Source: Phycisphaerae bacterium
GTDB lineage: Bacteria; Planctomycetota; Phycisphaerae; Sedimentisphaerales; Anaerobacaceae
NCBI GenBank assembly: GCA_030602845.1
Contig: JAUVYZ010000132.1
Location: 1 to 6,095 of the forward strand
Reading direction: 5' to 3'
DNA length: 6,095 bases
Of the stretch, positions 1 to 6,095 are shown piece after piece; positions within the stretch are counted from its first letter, which is position 1, and the number at the start of each line of letters is the position of its first letter. Made by a program: the position numbers and the translations under genes. A model generated the notes under the pieces. It had not been told where the DNA came from and did not search any database. It saw only the letters and a list, made by a program, of their open reading frames with translations.

Positions 1-508
1 CCAGTAAGTCGATTTTGTTTATAAGCAGCACCTTTGACTTTGCAAAAATGGCAGGATATTTGGCCGGCTTGTCGTCACCCTCCGCAACAGAAAGCACGAC
101 TATTTTGCCGGCCTCCCCCAATTCAAAAGCCGATGGACAAACCAGATTGCCTACGTTCTCTATAAAAATCAAATCCAGGTCGTCAACAGGCAAATTCTCT
201 AACGCGCTGCTTATCTGAGCTGCTGATAAATGGCACGCACCATTAGTGTTTATCTGAACCACCGGTGCCTTGGTTGCTCTGATTTTTTCAGCGTCTATGT
301 CGGTCTGAATATCGCCCTCAATCACACCGATTTTAATTTTGTCCTTCAATTCGCTTATTGTCCTTGTCAGGATTGTGGTCTTGCCCGAGCCGGGCGACGA
401 TATCATATTCAGGCACAATTTCTTTCGCTCAGTTAGAAGCTGACTGTTTTTGAGAGCGTATTCTTCGTTTGCACTGAGAATTTTTCTGCCAACATCAACT
501 TTATACAT
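1..508 (-). CDS. hypB: Hydrogenase nickel incorporation GTPase HypB (3' end outside the window)
   Basis: HypB is a cytoplasmic SIMIBI-class GTPase that, with HypA, delivers nickel to the [NiFe]-hydrogenase large subunit. The visible 169 residues start MYKVDVGRKIL. They hold the P-loop SSPGSGKTT (about residues 37-45), the EGDIQTDID switch region (64-72), the metal-site motif NGACHLSA with Cys92-His93, ENVGNLVCP with Cys124, and the guanine-specificity motif NKID (164-167) right at the window edge. About 50 further C-terminal residues are expected outside. There is no His-rich stretch and no N-terminal CxxCGC nickel site, so this is the short form without nickel storage. The ATG at 508-506 is supported by a GGAG at 519-516, 7 nt upstream and inside the end of hypA. 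The gap to the hypA stop is 4 nt. No frameshift is seen; identity is very secure. Confidence 0.97.
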   Translation of the reverse strand, partial: MYKVDVGRKILSANEEYALKNSQLLTERKKLCLNMISSPGSGKTTILTRTISELKDKIKIGVIEGDIQTDIDAEKIRATKAPVVQINTNGACHLSAAQISSALENLPVDDLDLIFIENVGNLVCPSAFELGEAGKIVVLSVAEGDDKPAKYPAIFAKSKVLLINKIDLL

Positions 509-512
509 ATCA

Positions 513-857
513 TTACTCCGTTTGAAATTCTATCTGTTCCAGCAGCAGGGGTGCATCCGGTAATAAATCGAAATCCTCGCTGCCACACTTCGGACATTTC
601 GGACAACGAAATTCAATGTCAAAGCTTTGATTACAATTCTTACACTGCCCCTGCATCGGTTTATGCTCTATTTCCAATTTCATACCTTCACACGGCGTAC
701 CTCTGGCAATAGCTTCGAAAGCAAAACAAAGCACTTCATCGTTGATGGCGTTAAGCGTCCCGCAGCTAATCCTGGCATTGACAGGTTTTGCATTTTGTTT
801 TGCAGTTTCAGCCGAGATTGTCGCCAGCAGGCTTTCTGCCACCATCGTTTCGTGCAT
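513..857 (-). CDS. hypA: Hydrogenase nickel metallochaperone HypA
   Basis: HypA binds nickel and a structural zinc and works with HypB to load nickel into the hydrogenase precursor. The 114-residue product begins MHETMVAESL. The family needs His directly after the initiator Met as a nickel ligand, which fixes the start at 857 rather than at the in-frame ATG at 863 (that start would give MLMHE). The zinc site is visible as Cys72-x2-Cys75 and Cys88-x2-Cys91, with CGSEDF following as in the family. The segment reads RCPKCPKCGS, so there is one extra Cys (85) in a small CPK repeat; the spacing of the normal pairs is unchanged. The ATG shares its A with the hypE stop (TGATG), implying translational coupling, and a GAGG at 869-866 lies 8 nt upstream. 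The stop is TAA. Confidence 0.96.
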   Translation of the reverse strand: MHETMVAESLLATISAETAKQNAKPVNARISCGTLNAINDEVLCFAFEAIARGTPCEGMKLEIEHKPMQGQCKNCNQSFDIEFRCPKCPKCGSEDFDLLPDAPLLLEQIEFQTE

Positions 858-1945
858 CAACATATCCTCGGCAGCTCTCGCCCGTATGGCATTTGGACAA
901 TTCTCTTTCCGCCGATTTTGGTTATCAATTCCACCGTAGGCGTATCACGAGTTTCAATAACCTCACCGATTATACTTGCCTCTTTGCCCAACGGATGATT
1001 TTTGCAAATATTCAAGCAGTCATCAGCTGATTCCGGCGAGACAATCGCAATGAATTTGCCCTCATTTGCGATTGTCAGCACGTCAAAACCAAGCATATCA
1101 GCTGCCGCTTGTACCACCGGACTGACGGGGACATCGGCTTCGCGAATTTCGATACTCAGCCCGCTCCCTTTTGAAATCTCGTTAAGTGTTGCAGCTAACC
1201 CACCGCGGGTCGGGTCCCGCATAAACTTTACCCCGTTAGAAATACCTGTCAAACGCGAGGCAGACGCCTCTGGCGTCTTATTTCTAACGGGGTTTGCCCC
1301 GCTTGTGTTTTCCAGCAGTTCGCAGGTTAAACCTGCTACACCTGCGCAGTCGCTTTGCAACTGCGATTGAAATTTGATACCTTCTCGCTGTGAGATAATG
1401 GTCAAGCCGTGGTCGCCGATCGTGCCGTTGATAATGATTTTATCACCGGCCGCAATCTTCTCGAACCCCAAATCCGCACCGGCTAATTTCACACCAATGC
1501 CTGCGGTATTTATAAAAATCTTATCGGCTGCGCCAGCTTCAACGGTCTTGATATCACCGGTAACAATATCGACGTTGTTTTGCTTGGCCGCCTGGCTGAC
1601 GCTGGATAAAATCTTGTCAAGCAATTCAAATTCGAGGCCTTCTTCGATTATCAACGACAATGCCAGCGCAACAGGTTTTGAACCGGCAACAGCCAAATCA
1701 TTTACCGTTCCGCAAACAGCAAGTTTTCCGATATCTCCGCCGTTAAAAAACAACGGCTTGACAACGTAGCTGTCTGTTGTAAAACACAGCGACTTCGAAT
1801 CAACATTTAGCTTTGCCGAGTCGCCCAGCTCAGCGAGAGTGTCATTCTTGAATTTTGGCAGAATATGGTGCCGGATTAATTCATCCGTCAGTTGGCCCCC
1901 GCCGCCGTGTGCAAGTAAGATTCTATCGTTTTTAGTCGTTCTCAT
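857..1945 (-). CDS. hypE: Hydrogenase maturation protein HypE (carbamoyl dehydratase), with palindromic insertion
   Basis: HypE takes a carbamoyl group from HypF onto its C-terminal cysteine and dehydrates it with ATP to a thiocyanate, the source of the active-site CN ligands. It belongs to the PurM/SelD-like ATP-binding superfamily. Visible motifs are AHGGGGQLTDELI (12-24), TTDSYVVKP (56-64), CGTVNDLAVAGSKP (78-91), TGDIKTVEAG (129-138), MRDPTRGG (242-249), ANEGKF (293-298) and the catalytic tail PRIC (359-362). The length is 362 residues against roughly 330-340 in the family. The excess is explained by about 22 residues (218-239, NPVRN...ISNGV) encoded by a palindromic repeat just before MRDPTRGG. 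The frame stays open and all catalytic motifs are present, so the protein is probably functional. The start ATG overlaps the hypD stop (TAATG); the stop is TGA and overlaps the hypA start. Confidence 0.96.
   Translation of the reverse strand: MRTTKNDRILLAHGGGGQLTDELIRHHILPKFKNDTLAELGDSAKLNVDSKSLCFTTDSYVVKPLFFNGGDIGKLAVCGTVNDLAVAGSKPVALALSLIIEEGLEFELLDKILSSVSQAAKQNNVDIVTGDIKTVEAGAADKIFINTAGIGVKLAGADLGFEKIAAGDKIIINGTIGDHGLTIISQREGIKFQSQLQSDCAGVAGLTCELLENTSGANPVRNKTPEASASRLTGISNGVKFMRDPTRGGLAATLNEISKGSGLSIEIREADVPVSPVVQAAADMLGFDVLTIANEGKFIAIVSPESADDCLNICKNHPLGKEASIIGEVIETRDTPTVELITKIGGKRIVQMPYGRELPRIC
866..869 (-). promoter_or_regulatory. Shine-Dalgarno GAGG that decides the hypA start
   Basis: On the minus strand GAGG sits 8 nt before the ATG at 857 but only 2 nt before the alternative ATG at 863. 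The spacing favours 857, in agreement with the obligatory MHE N-terminus of HypA. The site lies inside the last codons of hypE. Confidence 0.7.
1230..1293. repeat. Intragenic palindromic repeat element inside hypE
   Basis: Perfect 15-bp inverted arms, ACCCCGTTAGAAATA at 1230-1244 and its reverse complement at 1279-1293, enclose a 34-bp centre. The centre can fold further: AGACGCC (1262-1268) pairs with GGCGTCT (1272-1278) around a 3-nt loop, or GAGGC (1257-1261) pairs with GCCTC (1266-1270). An extra CGGGG/CCCCG pair (1288-1292, 1297-1301) sits at the right edge, so the unit may extend to about 1302. TT stands on both sides (1228-1229 and 1294-1295), which would make 64+2 = 66 bp, exactly 22 codons, as an in-frame insertion; this target duplication is only a possibility. 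It resembles in concept the Rickettsia palindromic elements that insert in frame into genes. No second copy is present in this window. Confidence 0.8.
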
Positions 1946-3033
1946 TACTCGTCTTTTCTCTTTTGGCCATACTTAAACCACGCTGCACAGGCGCCTTCAG
2001 AGCTTACCATACACGGGCCAACCGGCGTCTGTGGGGTACAGCTTTTTCCGAACAGCCCGCATTCCGGCGGCTCTATTAGTCCACACAACACTTCGCCACA
2101 TCGGCAGCCGCTCGTGTCCTCGCCCGGCGTTTCGGTTATGTTGAATCGTTTAAGGCCGTCGAATCGACTGTATTTATCTTTTAGTTTAAGTGTGCTTTTT
2201 TCTATCTTTCCCAGTCCCCGCCAGTACCCGTCCACCGGTTCGAAGCATTCGGCGATGATTTTTTGCGCGCTGGTATTACCCTGCTCGGTTACCACCGCAG
2301 GATATACCGATTTTAGTTCGGCTTTGCCGGCTGAAAGCTGCTGACAGATTTCACCAAGCCCTTCGATTATTTGCAGCGGTTCAAAGCCGGCCACCACGCA
2401 CGGCCGACCAAAATCTTCGACAATCTCTGCAAAAGCACCGTAGCCGATTATCACGCTGACATGGCCGGGACAAAGAAAGGCATCTATATTATGATTTTTC
2501 CCGCTCAATAGTGCTCGCATCGCAGGTACGACCAGTTTGTGTCCGCTCAAAATACAAAAATTGTTGATTGACCCGGCAGCTGCTTCTTTTACCACCACAG
2601 CCGTAGCGGGTGCAGTAGTTTCAAAACCTACCGCAACGAACACAACTATTTTATTGGGGTTGTCCTTCGCTAATTGCAGTGCATCTTCGCTGCTCAGGAC
2701 AACCTTGACATTGGCTTTTGTGCGTTTTGTTTCGAGTGAGCCGCCCCTGCCGGGGACGCGCACCATATCGCCATAAGTGGCAATTAAACAATCGTCACGG
2801 TCTGCCAGTTGTAAAACAGTATCGATATAGCCCTGGTCGGTAACACAGACCGGACAGCCCGGCCCGGTTAAAAGTTTCAGCTTTCTCGGCAAAGTTGACC
2901 TTATGCCGTTGCGGAAAATGGAAACCGTGTGAGTGCCGCAAACCTCCATTATGTTGATTTGCCGACCCATTTTTTCGCAGGCCGCATTGCAAAGAGTCTG
3001 TGCTTTATGAATTCTGTCGAGCATAAAATCCAT
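1945..3033 (-). CDS. hypD: Hydrogenase maturation protein HypD (Fe-S scaffold for Fe(CN)2CO assembly)
   Basis: HypD is the cytoplasmic [4Fe-4S] scaffold that, with HypC, receives cyanide from HypE and assembles the Fe(CN)2CO group. The 362-residue product shows the iron-site motif MEVCGTHT (29-36, Cys32), the redox pair GPGCPVC (57-63, Cys60 and Cys63), GFETTAPAT (136-144) and LCPGHVSVIIG (187-197). The C-terminal Cys-rich region that holds the Fe-S cluster contains Cys310, 312, 317, 325, 332, 341 and 349. The length is typical of the family and no motif is missing. The ATG at 3033 is preceded by AGGA (3042-3039) with 5-nt spacing and stands 2 nt after the hypC stop. An internal ATG at codon 4 is possible but less well placed. 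The TAA stop overlaps the hypE start. Confidence 0.98.
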   Translation of the reverse strand: MDFMLDRIHKAQTLCNAACEKMGRQINIMEVCGTHTVSIFRNGIRSTLPRKLKLLTGPGCPVCVTDQGYIDTVLQLADRDDCLIATYGDMVRVPGRGGSLETKRTKANVKVVLSSEDALQLAKDNPNKIVVFVAVGFETTAPATAVVVKEAAAGSINNFCILSGHKLVVPAMRALLSGKNHNIDAFLCPGHVSVIIGYGAFAEIVEDFGRPCVVAGFEPLQIIEGLGEICQQLSAGKAELKSVYPAVVTEQGNTSAQKIIAECFEPVDGYWRGLGKIEKSTLKLKDKYSRFDGLKRFNITETPGEDTSGCRCGEVLCGLIEPPECGLFGKSCTPQTPVGPCMVSSEGACAAWFKYGQKRKDE

Positions 3034-3035
3034 AA

Positions 3036-3278
3036 TTATCCTGAAACTCTGTTCTGTGTTTGGTTGAAGTCGTTGATTTCCGCGATGAGCTGCCAGGTCT
3101 CTTTTGCTTCTTCTTCGTCAACGAGCGAGATGGCAAAGCCGGCATGTATCAGAACCAAATCGCCCAGTTTAGCTTCGGCTAACAGCGTGGTCCTGGCCTT
3201 CCAGCGGTTGCCCATCGCATCAACTACCGCTTTGTCCCCCTCCAACTCCACTATTCTTGCTGGTATTGCTAAACACAT
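3036..3278 (-). CDS. hypC: Hydrogenase maturation chaperone HypC
   Basis: HypC is a small HypC/HybG/HupF-family chaperone. It binds HypD and the hydrogenase large-subunit precursor, carrying the iron unit through its N-terminal cysteine. The 80-residue product starts MCLAIPARIVEL, with the essential Cys2 and the family signature. The beta-barrel core continues with GNRWKARTTLL and GDLVLIHAGFAISLVDEEEAKET (about 39-61), the usual conserved block. The start is fixed by the need for Cys at position 2. A weak GAG lies 9 nt upstream (3290-3288). The gap from the hypF stop is 22 nt and the gap to hypD is 2 nt, consistent with one transcript. The stop is TAA. Confidence 0.97.
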   Translation of the reverse strand: MCLAIPARIVELEGDKAVVDAMGNRWKARTTLLAEAKLGDLVLIHAGFAISLVDEEEAKETWQLIAEINDFNQTQNRVSG

Positions 3279-3300
3279 AATTCATATCTCATTTCACGGT

Positions 3301-5607
3301 TTATTGTTCACGGTTCACGAGCTTGGCGGCGATTGCCGCCTGGCCAACAGATATCCCGCCGTCATTAGACGGGACATTTCGATTAAATAATACGGAAAAA
3401 GAGTTTTTCTTCAAGAGTTTAACCAGGCGATTTGTTAAATAGCGATTACAAAACACTCCGCCGCTTAACGCTACCGTCTTTAACTTTTTATTGCCCCTCG
3501 CTGCTTTAGCCATCTGAAGCAGGGCGTCGGCAATTGTATTATGAAACTTTGCTGAGACGACACCGCTGGGTTTGCTTTCTTGAATATCAGTAATTAGCTG
3601 TTCCACCATCTTACACAAATCAAGCTATAATGGTTCGCCAGTTCTGTTGATAAACTCAAAATCATAGTGTTCTTCAATGCCGCTGGCAATAATTGCCTCA
3701 AGGGCCATTGGCAGTTGTGCTTCAAAATGATTGTAGCAGCCCAGCCCAAGCATAGCGGCAACTGCGTCGAAGACTCTACCCAGACTTGAAGTTTCTACAG
3801 TGTTAATCCGTTTTTCAATTTGCTCGAATATAATTTCTTGTTTGTTTGTCTCCGGCTCGATTCGCTCAAGCAGCCATTTGAATTTATGTAGTATAAAATC
3901 GTCCCCGTAAGTTTTCGCCAACAGTCCGAGGGCAGGCCTTATAGCTTCTTTACTTGCCGCATCTGCACCGGCCAGAGGGTAATAAGCCAGATGGCCGAAT
4001 CGTTCAAACCCATCCAACGATGCGACCATACACTCGCAGCCCCAAATCGCGCCGTCTGTGCCGTAGCCAGTGCCGTCGGCTGCAAGGCCGATGACCGGCC
4101 CGCTAAGGCCGTGTTCAGCCAGAACAGATGCAATGTGAGCCCAGTGATGCTGAACCTGAATAACCCTTAAACCAAATAGTGAAAAAGCATAGCGCGTGGA
4201 CAGATAGCCGGGGTGAAGATCGCAAACCACAACCTTCGGCTCAACCTCAAATAGTTTTCGCAGGTGCTCGATTGAATTGAGATAGTGATGATAGACCTCT
4301 GCATCTTCCAGGTCGCCAATGTGTTCGCTGCAGATAAGTTGATTTTGTTTTCTAAAGCAGAAAGTATTTTTCAAATCGCCACCTGCGGCAAATATGTCCT
4401 GACGACAATTCTCTTCAATCAAAATCGGCGTCGGCACATATCCCCTTGCCCGCCGCAGCAGTACCGGCTCAGAGCTAATGAAATGCACAATCGAATCATC
4501 AACTCGCCGGTAAATCTCTCTATCGTGCATCAAAAAGGCGTCCGCAATGTAAGCCAGTTTTTCCAGTGCCTGTTCGTTCTTGCAAATCAACGGCTCATCA
4601 GAAATATTACCGCTGGTCATTACCAGAACTTTTATATTCTGGGCGAATAGCAGATAATGCAGTGGAGCGTAGCACAGCATAAAACCGAAGGTATCAACGC
4701 CGCCGGCAACTGATAGAGCTATCGCCGAGTTTTTTTTCTTCGGCAATAAAACAATCGGGCTCTGAGGACTTTTTAAGACCTGTTCGGCCAATCCGCTCAC
4801 GATTGAATGTTCTTTTATCCTTTCAATCGAGTCAGCCATCATAGCAAAGGGTTTATGGTCTCGCCTCTTGCGTTCTCGCAGTCTTTCCACCGCTTCGTTA
4901 TTAAGCGCATCGACAGCAAGGTGAAATCCACCGATTCCCTTTATGGCAACGACCTTTCCAGCTAAAAGTAGGCGGGCAGTCTCAGCAATTACTTCATCGG
5001 TTTGTGTCTTTATTGTTTTTCCTTTGCTGTCTGTCAGCCGGATTTTCGGCCCACACGTACCACAGGCAACGGGCTGGGCGTGAAAACGTCGGTTATTTAC
5101 ATCCGTGTATTGAGCAGCGCATTTATCGCACATTGCAAACTCCGACATCGTGGTATTCGGCCTGTCGTAGGGAATGCTTTTGACTATTGAATACCTCGGT
5201 CCGCAGTTAGTACAGTTTATAAACGGATAACCATATCGAAAATCTTTTTTCTCGGCCATCTCGGTGAGACAGTCTCGGCAGGTTGCGATATCAGCCGTTA
5301 CCTCCGACAGGGCTGTGCCTTGCGAATCGCTCGTCTCGATGATGAATTTATCTTCGGCCTCGATTACAGCTATATCAACTGCTTCGCAGGATTTTATTTC
5401 TGCTAACGGAGGTTTGTCTCTGGACTGCAGTCGGACCAAAAATTTGGTTATTTTTTCTTCTCCGCCCTGCAATTCAATTGTTATGCCCTTTGTATCATTA
5501 TAGACAAACCCGGAGAGTCCCAACTTTTGCGCTATCGAGTACACAGCCGGCCGAAACCCAACGCCCTGGACGCGTCCCGTTATAAATATCCTTTGTCTTT
5601 TAATCAA
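3301..5607 (-). CDS. hypF: Carbamoyltransferase HypF, interrupted by one in-frame TAG codon
   Basis: HypF uses carbamoyl phosphate and ATP to carbamoylate the C-terminal Cys of HypE. Domains in order: acylphosphatase (about 1-92, GRVQGVGFRP at 11-20); two zinc fingers of the exact form Cx2C-x18-Cx2C (Cys110/113/132/135 and Cys160/163/182/185); a YrdC-like domain (about 200-390, KGIGGFHLAVDA, KRRDHKPFAMM, MTSGNISDEP); and a Kae1-like domain (about 405 on, GGDLKNTF, DLHPGYLS, VQHHWAHIASVLAEH, DGTGYGTDGAIWG, GRVFDAVAAMLGL). Codon 661 is TAG at 3627-3625. The same frame then continues for 107 codons with the expected end, including LSGGVFCNRYL and NDGGISVGQA. The total of 768 codons equals the family length. 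A product ending at the TAG would lack part of the transferase site. The start is TTG at 5607, since the frame is closed by TAA shortly upstream and no in-frame ATG fits. Possible explanations are sequencing error, a recent nonsense mutation, readthrough or recoding. Confidence 0.93.
3625..3627 (-). other. In-frame amber (TAG) codon within hypF
   Basis: The minus strand reads CCA TTA TAG CTT GAT TTG TGT AAG ATG GTG GAA, with both sides in one frame, so this is a single stop codon and not a frameshift. It falls in a variable stretch of the Kae1-like domain, before the conserved SGGV and NDGG motifs. One base change from TAT, TAC, TTG, TGG or CAG would create it. A downstream restart is conceivable at TTG 3618 or ATG 3609, but no Shine-Dalgarno is seen before either. 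Confidence 0.9.
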
Positions 5608-5653
5608 AATTCTTATCTTTATCCATTAATGCTGTCGATATGTACTATTGACG

Positions 5654-5665
5654 GGACCGAAGCCC
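5654..5665 (-). promoter_or_regulatory. UUCG-capped hairpin at the 5' end of the predicted hyp leader
   Basis: The minus strand reads GGGC TTCG GTCC, a 4-bp stem (one G-U pair) closed by the very stable C(UUCG)G tetraloop. With the predicted promoter it would start within a few bases of the transcript 5' end. Such end hairpins can stabilise mRNA. It has no following T tract, so it is not a terminator. Function is inferred. Confidence 0.35.
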
Positions 5666-5673
5666 GAAAAGCC

Positions 5674-5702
5674 ATTATACTTTGTCGGCTTGGAAAATAC
5701 AA
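5674..5702 (-). promoter_or_regulatory. Predicted sigma-70-type promoter of the hyp operon
   Basis: On the minus strand a perfect -10 TATAAT (5679-5674) follows TTGTAT (5702-5697, three of six consensus bases) with a 17-nt spacer. The transcript would begin near 5667, leaving a leader of about 60 nt before the hypF TTG start. No -24/-12 sigma-54 pattern was found in its place. The promoter faces away from the tRNA promoter. Confidence 0.6.
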
Positions 5703-5756
5703 TCGCCTGCTGCACAACCAGAAGTCGGGACGGACCGTCGGGGATGGAAAATTTAT

Positions 5757-5785
5757 TTGCCAAAGCCGGATTTCTGTGCTAATAT
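5757..5785 (+). promoter_or_regulatory. Predicted promoter of the tRNA-Ala gene
   Basis: TTGCCA (5757-5762, five of six -35 consensus bases) and TAATAT (5780-5785) are separated by exactly 17 nt. The predicted start near 5792 lies about 5 nt before the mature tRNA 5' end, a short leader for RNase P to remove. Confidence 0.5.
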
Positions 5786-5796
5786 TGGTTCACTTC

Positions 5797-5869
<73 letters not shown>

Positions 5870-5916
5870 TTTCTCGTATCTTACCTACAGAAGCGCCACT
5901 ATGCTGCCCAACATAT

Positions 5917-6095
5917 TTACTTTGCAATTTCTGCCAACACCAATTCGACAACCTTCGGCACCGATGCCGCAATTTCTTCCGAAAGCTCCAAACCGCACCT
6001 AATGTCCTTGGGCTTAATACCGAAAACCACCACGTCCTTAGGCGTACACTCAAGCTGCCTGGTCATTGTCAGGGCCTCACCCAGCCCCAGCTCAT
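5917..6095 (-). CDS. Hydrogenase maturation endopeptidase, M52 (HyaD/HupD/HycI-type), C-terminal part
   Basis: These nickel-dependent-recognition proteases remove the C-terminal tail of the [NiFe]-hydrogenase large subunit after metal insertion. Only the last 58 codons and two bases of the one before are in the window. The sequence starts ELGLGEALTMTRQL, continues PKDVVVFGIKPKDIRCGLELSEEI (about 18-41 of the visible part) and ends VVELVLAEIAK with a TAA at 5919-5917. The helix after the conserved His, the beta-strand with G-(I/V)-(K/E/Q)-P, and the LSxE helix match the family C-terminus. The two leftover bases at the edge are AT, compatible with a CAT codon for the conserved metal-site His that normally precedes this segment. 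The N-terminal Glu and Asp ligands are outside. The exact subtype symbol cannot be assigned from this fragment. It probably closes a hydrogenase structural operon to the right. Confidence 0.88.
   Translation of the reverse strand, partial: ELGLGEALTMTRQLECTPKDVVVFGIKPKDIRCGLELSEEIAASVPKVVELVLAEIAK

Noticed and set aside
855..863. Longer HypA starting at 863 (MLMHE)
   Set aside because: HypA needs His at position 2. The GAGG spacing and the TGATG overlap both favour the start at 857.
1230..1302. Palindrome in hypE as a transcription terminator or CRISPR repeat
   Set aside because: It lies in the middle of an open coding frame, has no T tract in the coding direction and occurs once in the window.
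2929..3390. Plus-strand open frame of about 150 codons across hypC/hypD
   Set aside because: It is antisense to two clearly conserved genes and shows no recognisable motif; so are the other plus-strand frames over the hyp genes.
3301..3618. Separate small gene for a Kae1-like C-terminal fragment
   Set aside because: It is in the same frame as hypF, with only a TAG and two codons between, has no Shine-Dalgarno, and matches the missing HypF end. It is treated as part of hypF.
3601..3631. Plus-strand TATAAT at 3626-3631 inside hypF
   Set aside because: No acceptable -35 box at 16-18 nt and no plus-strand gene follows.
5648..5681. Plus-strand TTGACG (5648-5653) with TATACT (5676-5681) as a tRNA promoter
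   Set aside because: The spacer is 22 nt, too long. The pair at 5757-5785 has a 17-nt spacer and is correctly placed for the tRNA.

Overview
The window carries most of a [NiFe]-hydrogenase maturation (hyp) operon on the minus strand. In transcription order (from high to low coordinates) it reads hypF, hypC, hypD, hypE, hypA, hypB, and hypB runs off the left edge. Upstream of it, at the right edge, is the C-terminal end of a second minus-strand gene, an M52-type hydrogenase maturation endopeptidase. A plus-strand tRNA-Ala(GGC) gene lies between that gene and the hyp operon. The sequence suggests a bacterium with a mid-range GC content that makes at least one [NiFe]-hydrogenase. Its tRNA has no encoded CCA and its promoters look sigma-70-like. 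Lineage cannot be fixed from this window; a planctomycete-like anaerobe is only a low-confidence guess.

Layout: 1-508 hypB (5' part only); 513-857 hypA; 857-1945 hypE; 1945-3033 hypD; 3036-3278 hypC; 3301-5607 hypF; 5608-5796 a divergent control region with a hyp promoter (minus) and a tRNA promoter (plus); 5797-5869 tRNA-Ala; 5870-5916 short gap with nothing recognised; 5917-6095 protease C-terminus. The hyp genes are tightly packed, with TGATG or TAATG overlaps at hypE/hypA and hypD/hypE and gaps of 2-22 nt elsewhere. This points to one translationally coupled transcript.

How they work together: HypF makes a carbamoyl-adenylate and passes the carbamoyl group to the C-terminal Cys of HypE, which dehydrates it to a thiocyanate. 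HypC and HypD accept the cyanide and build the Fe(CN)2CO unit. HypA (Ni/Zn) and HypB (GTPase) insert nickel. The endopeptidase then cuts the C-terminal tail of the large subunit. Hydrogenase structural genes are not in the window and probably lie to the right of it.

Two things are out of the ordinary. First, hypF is full length and intact in frame except for one TAG codon (3625-3627) about 107 codons before its true end. No other gene in the window ends in TAG. Second, hypE carries an in-frame insertion of about 22 codons made of a near-perfect palindromic repeat (15-bp arms, 1230-1293). It looks like a miniature palindromic element that has colonised a coding sequence.
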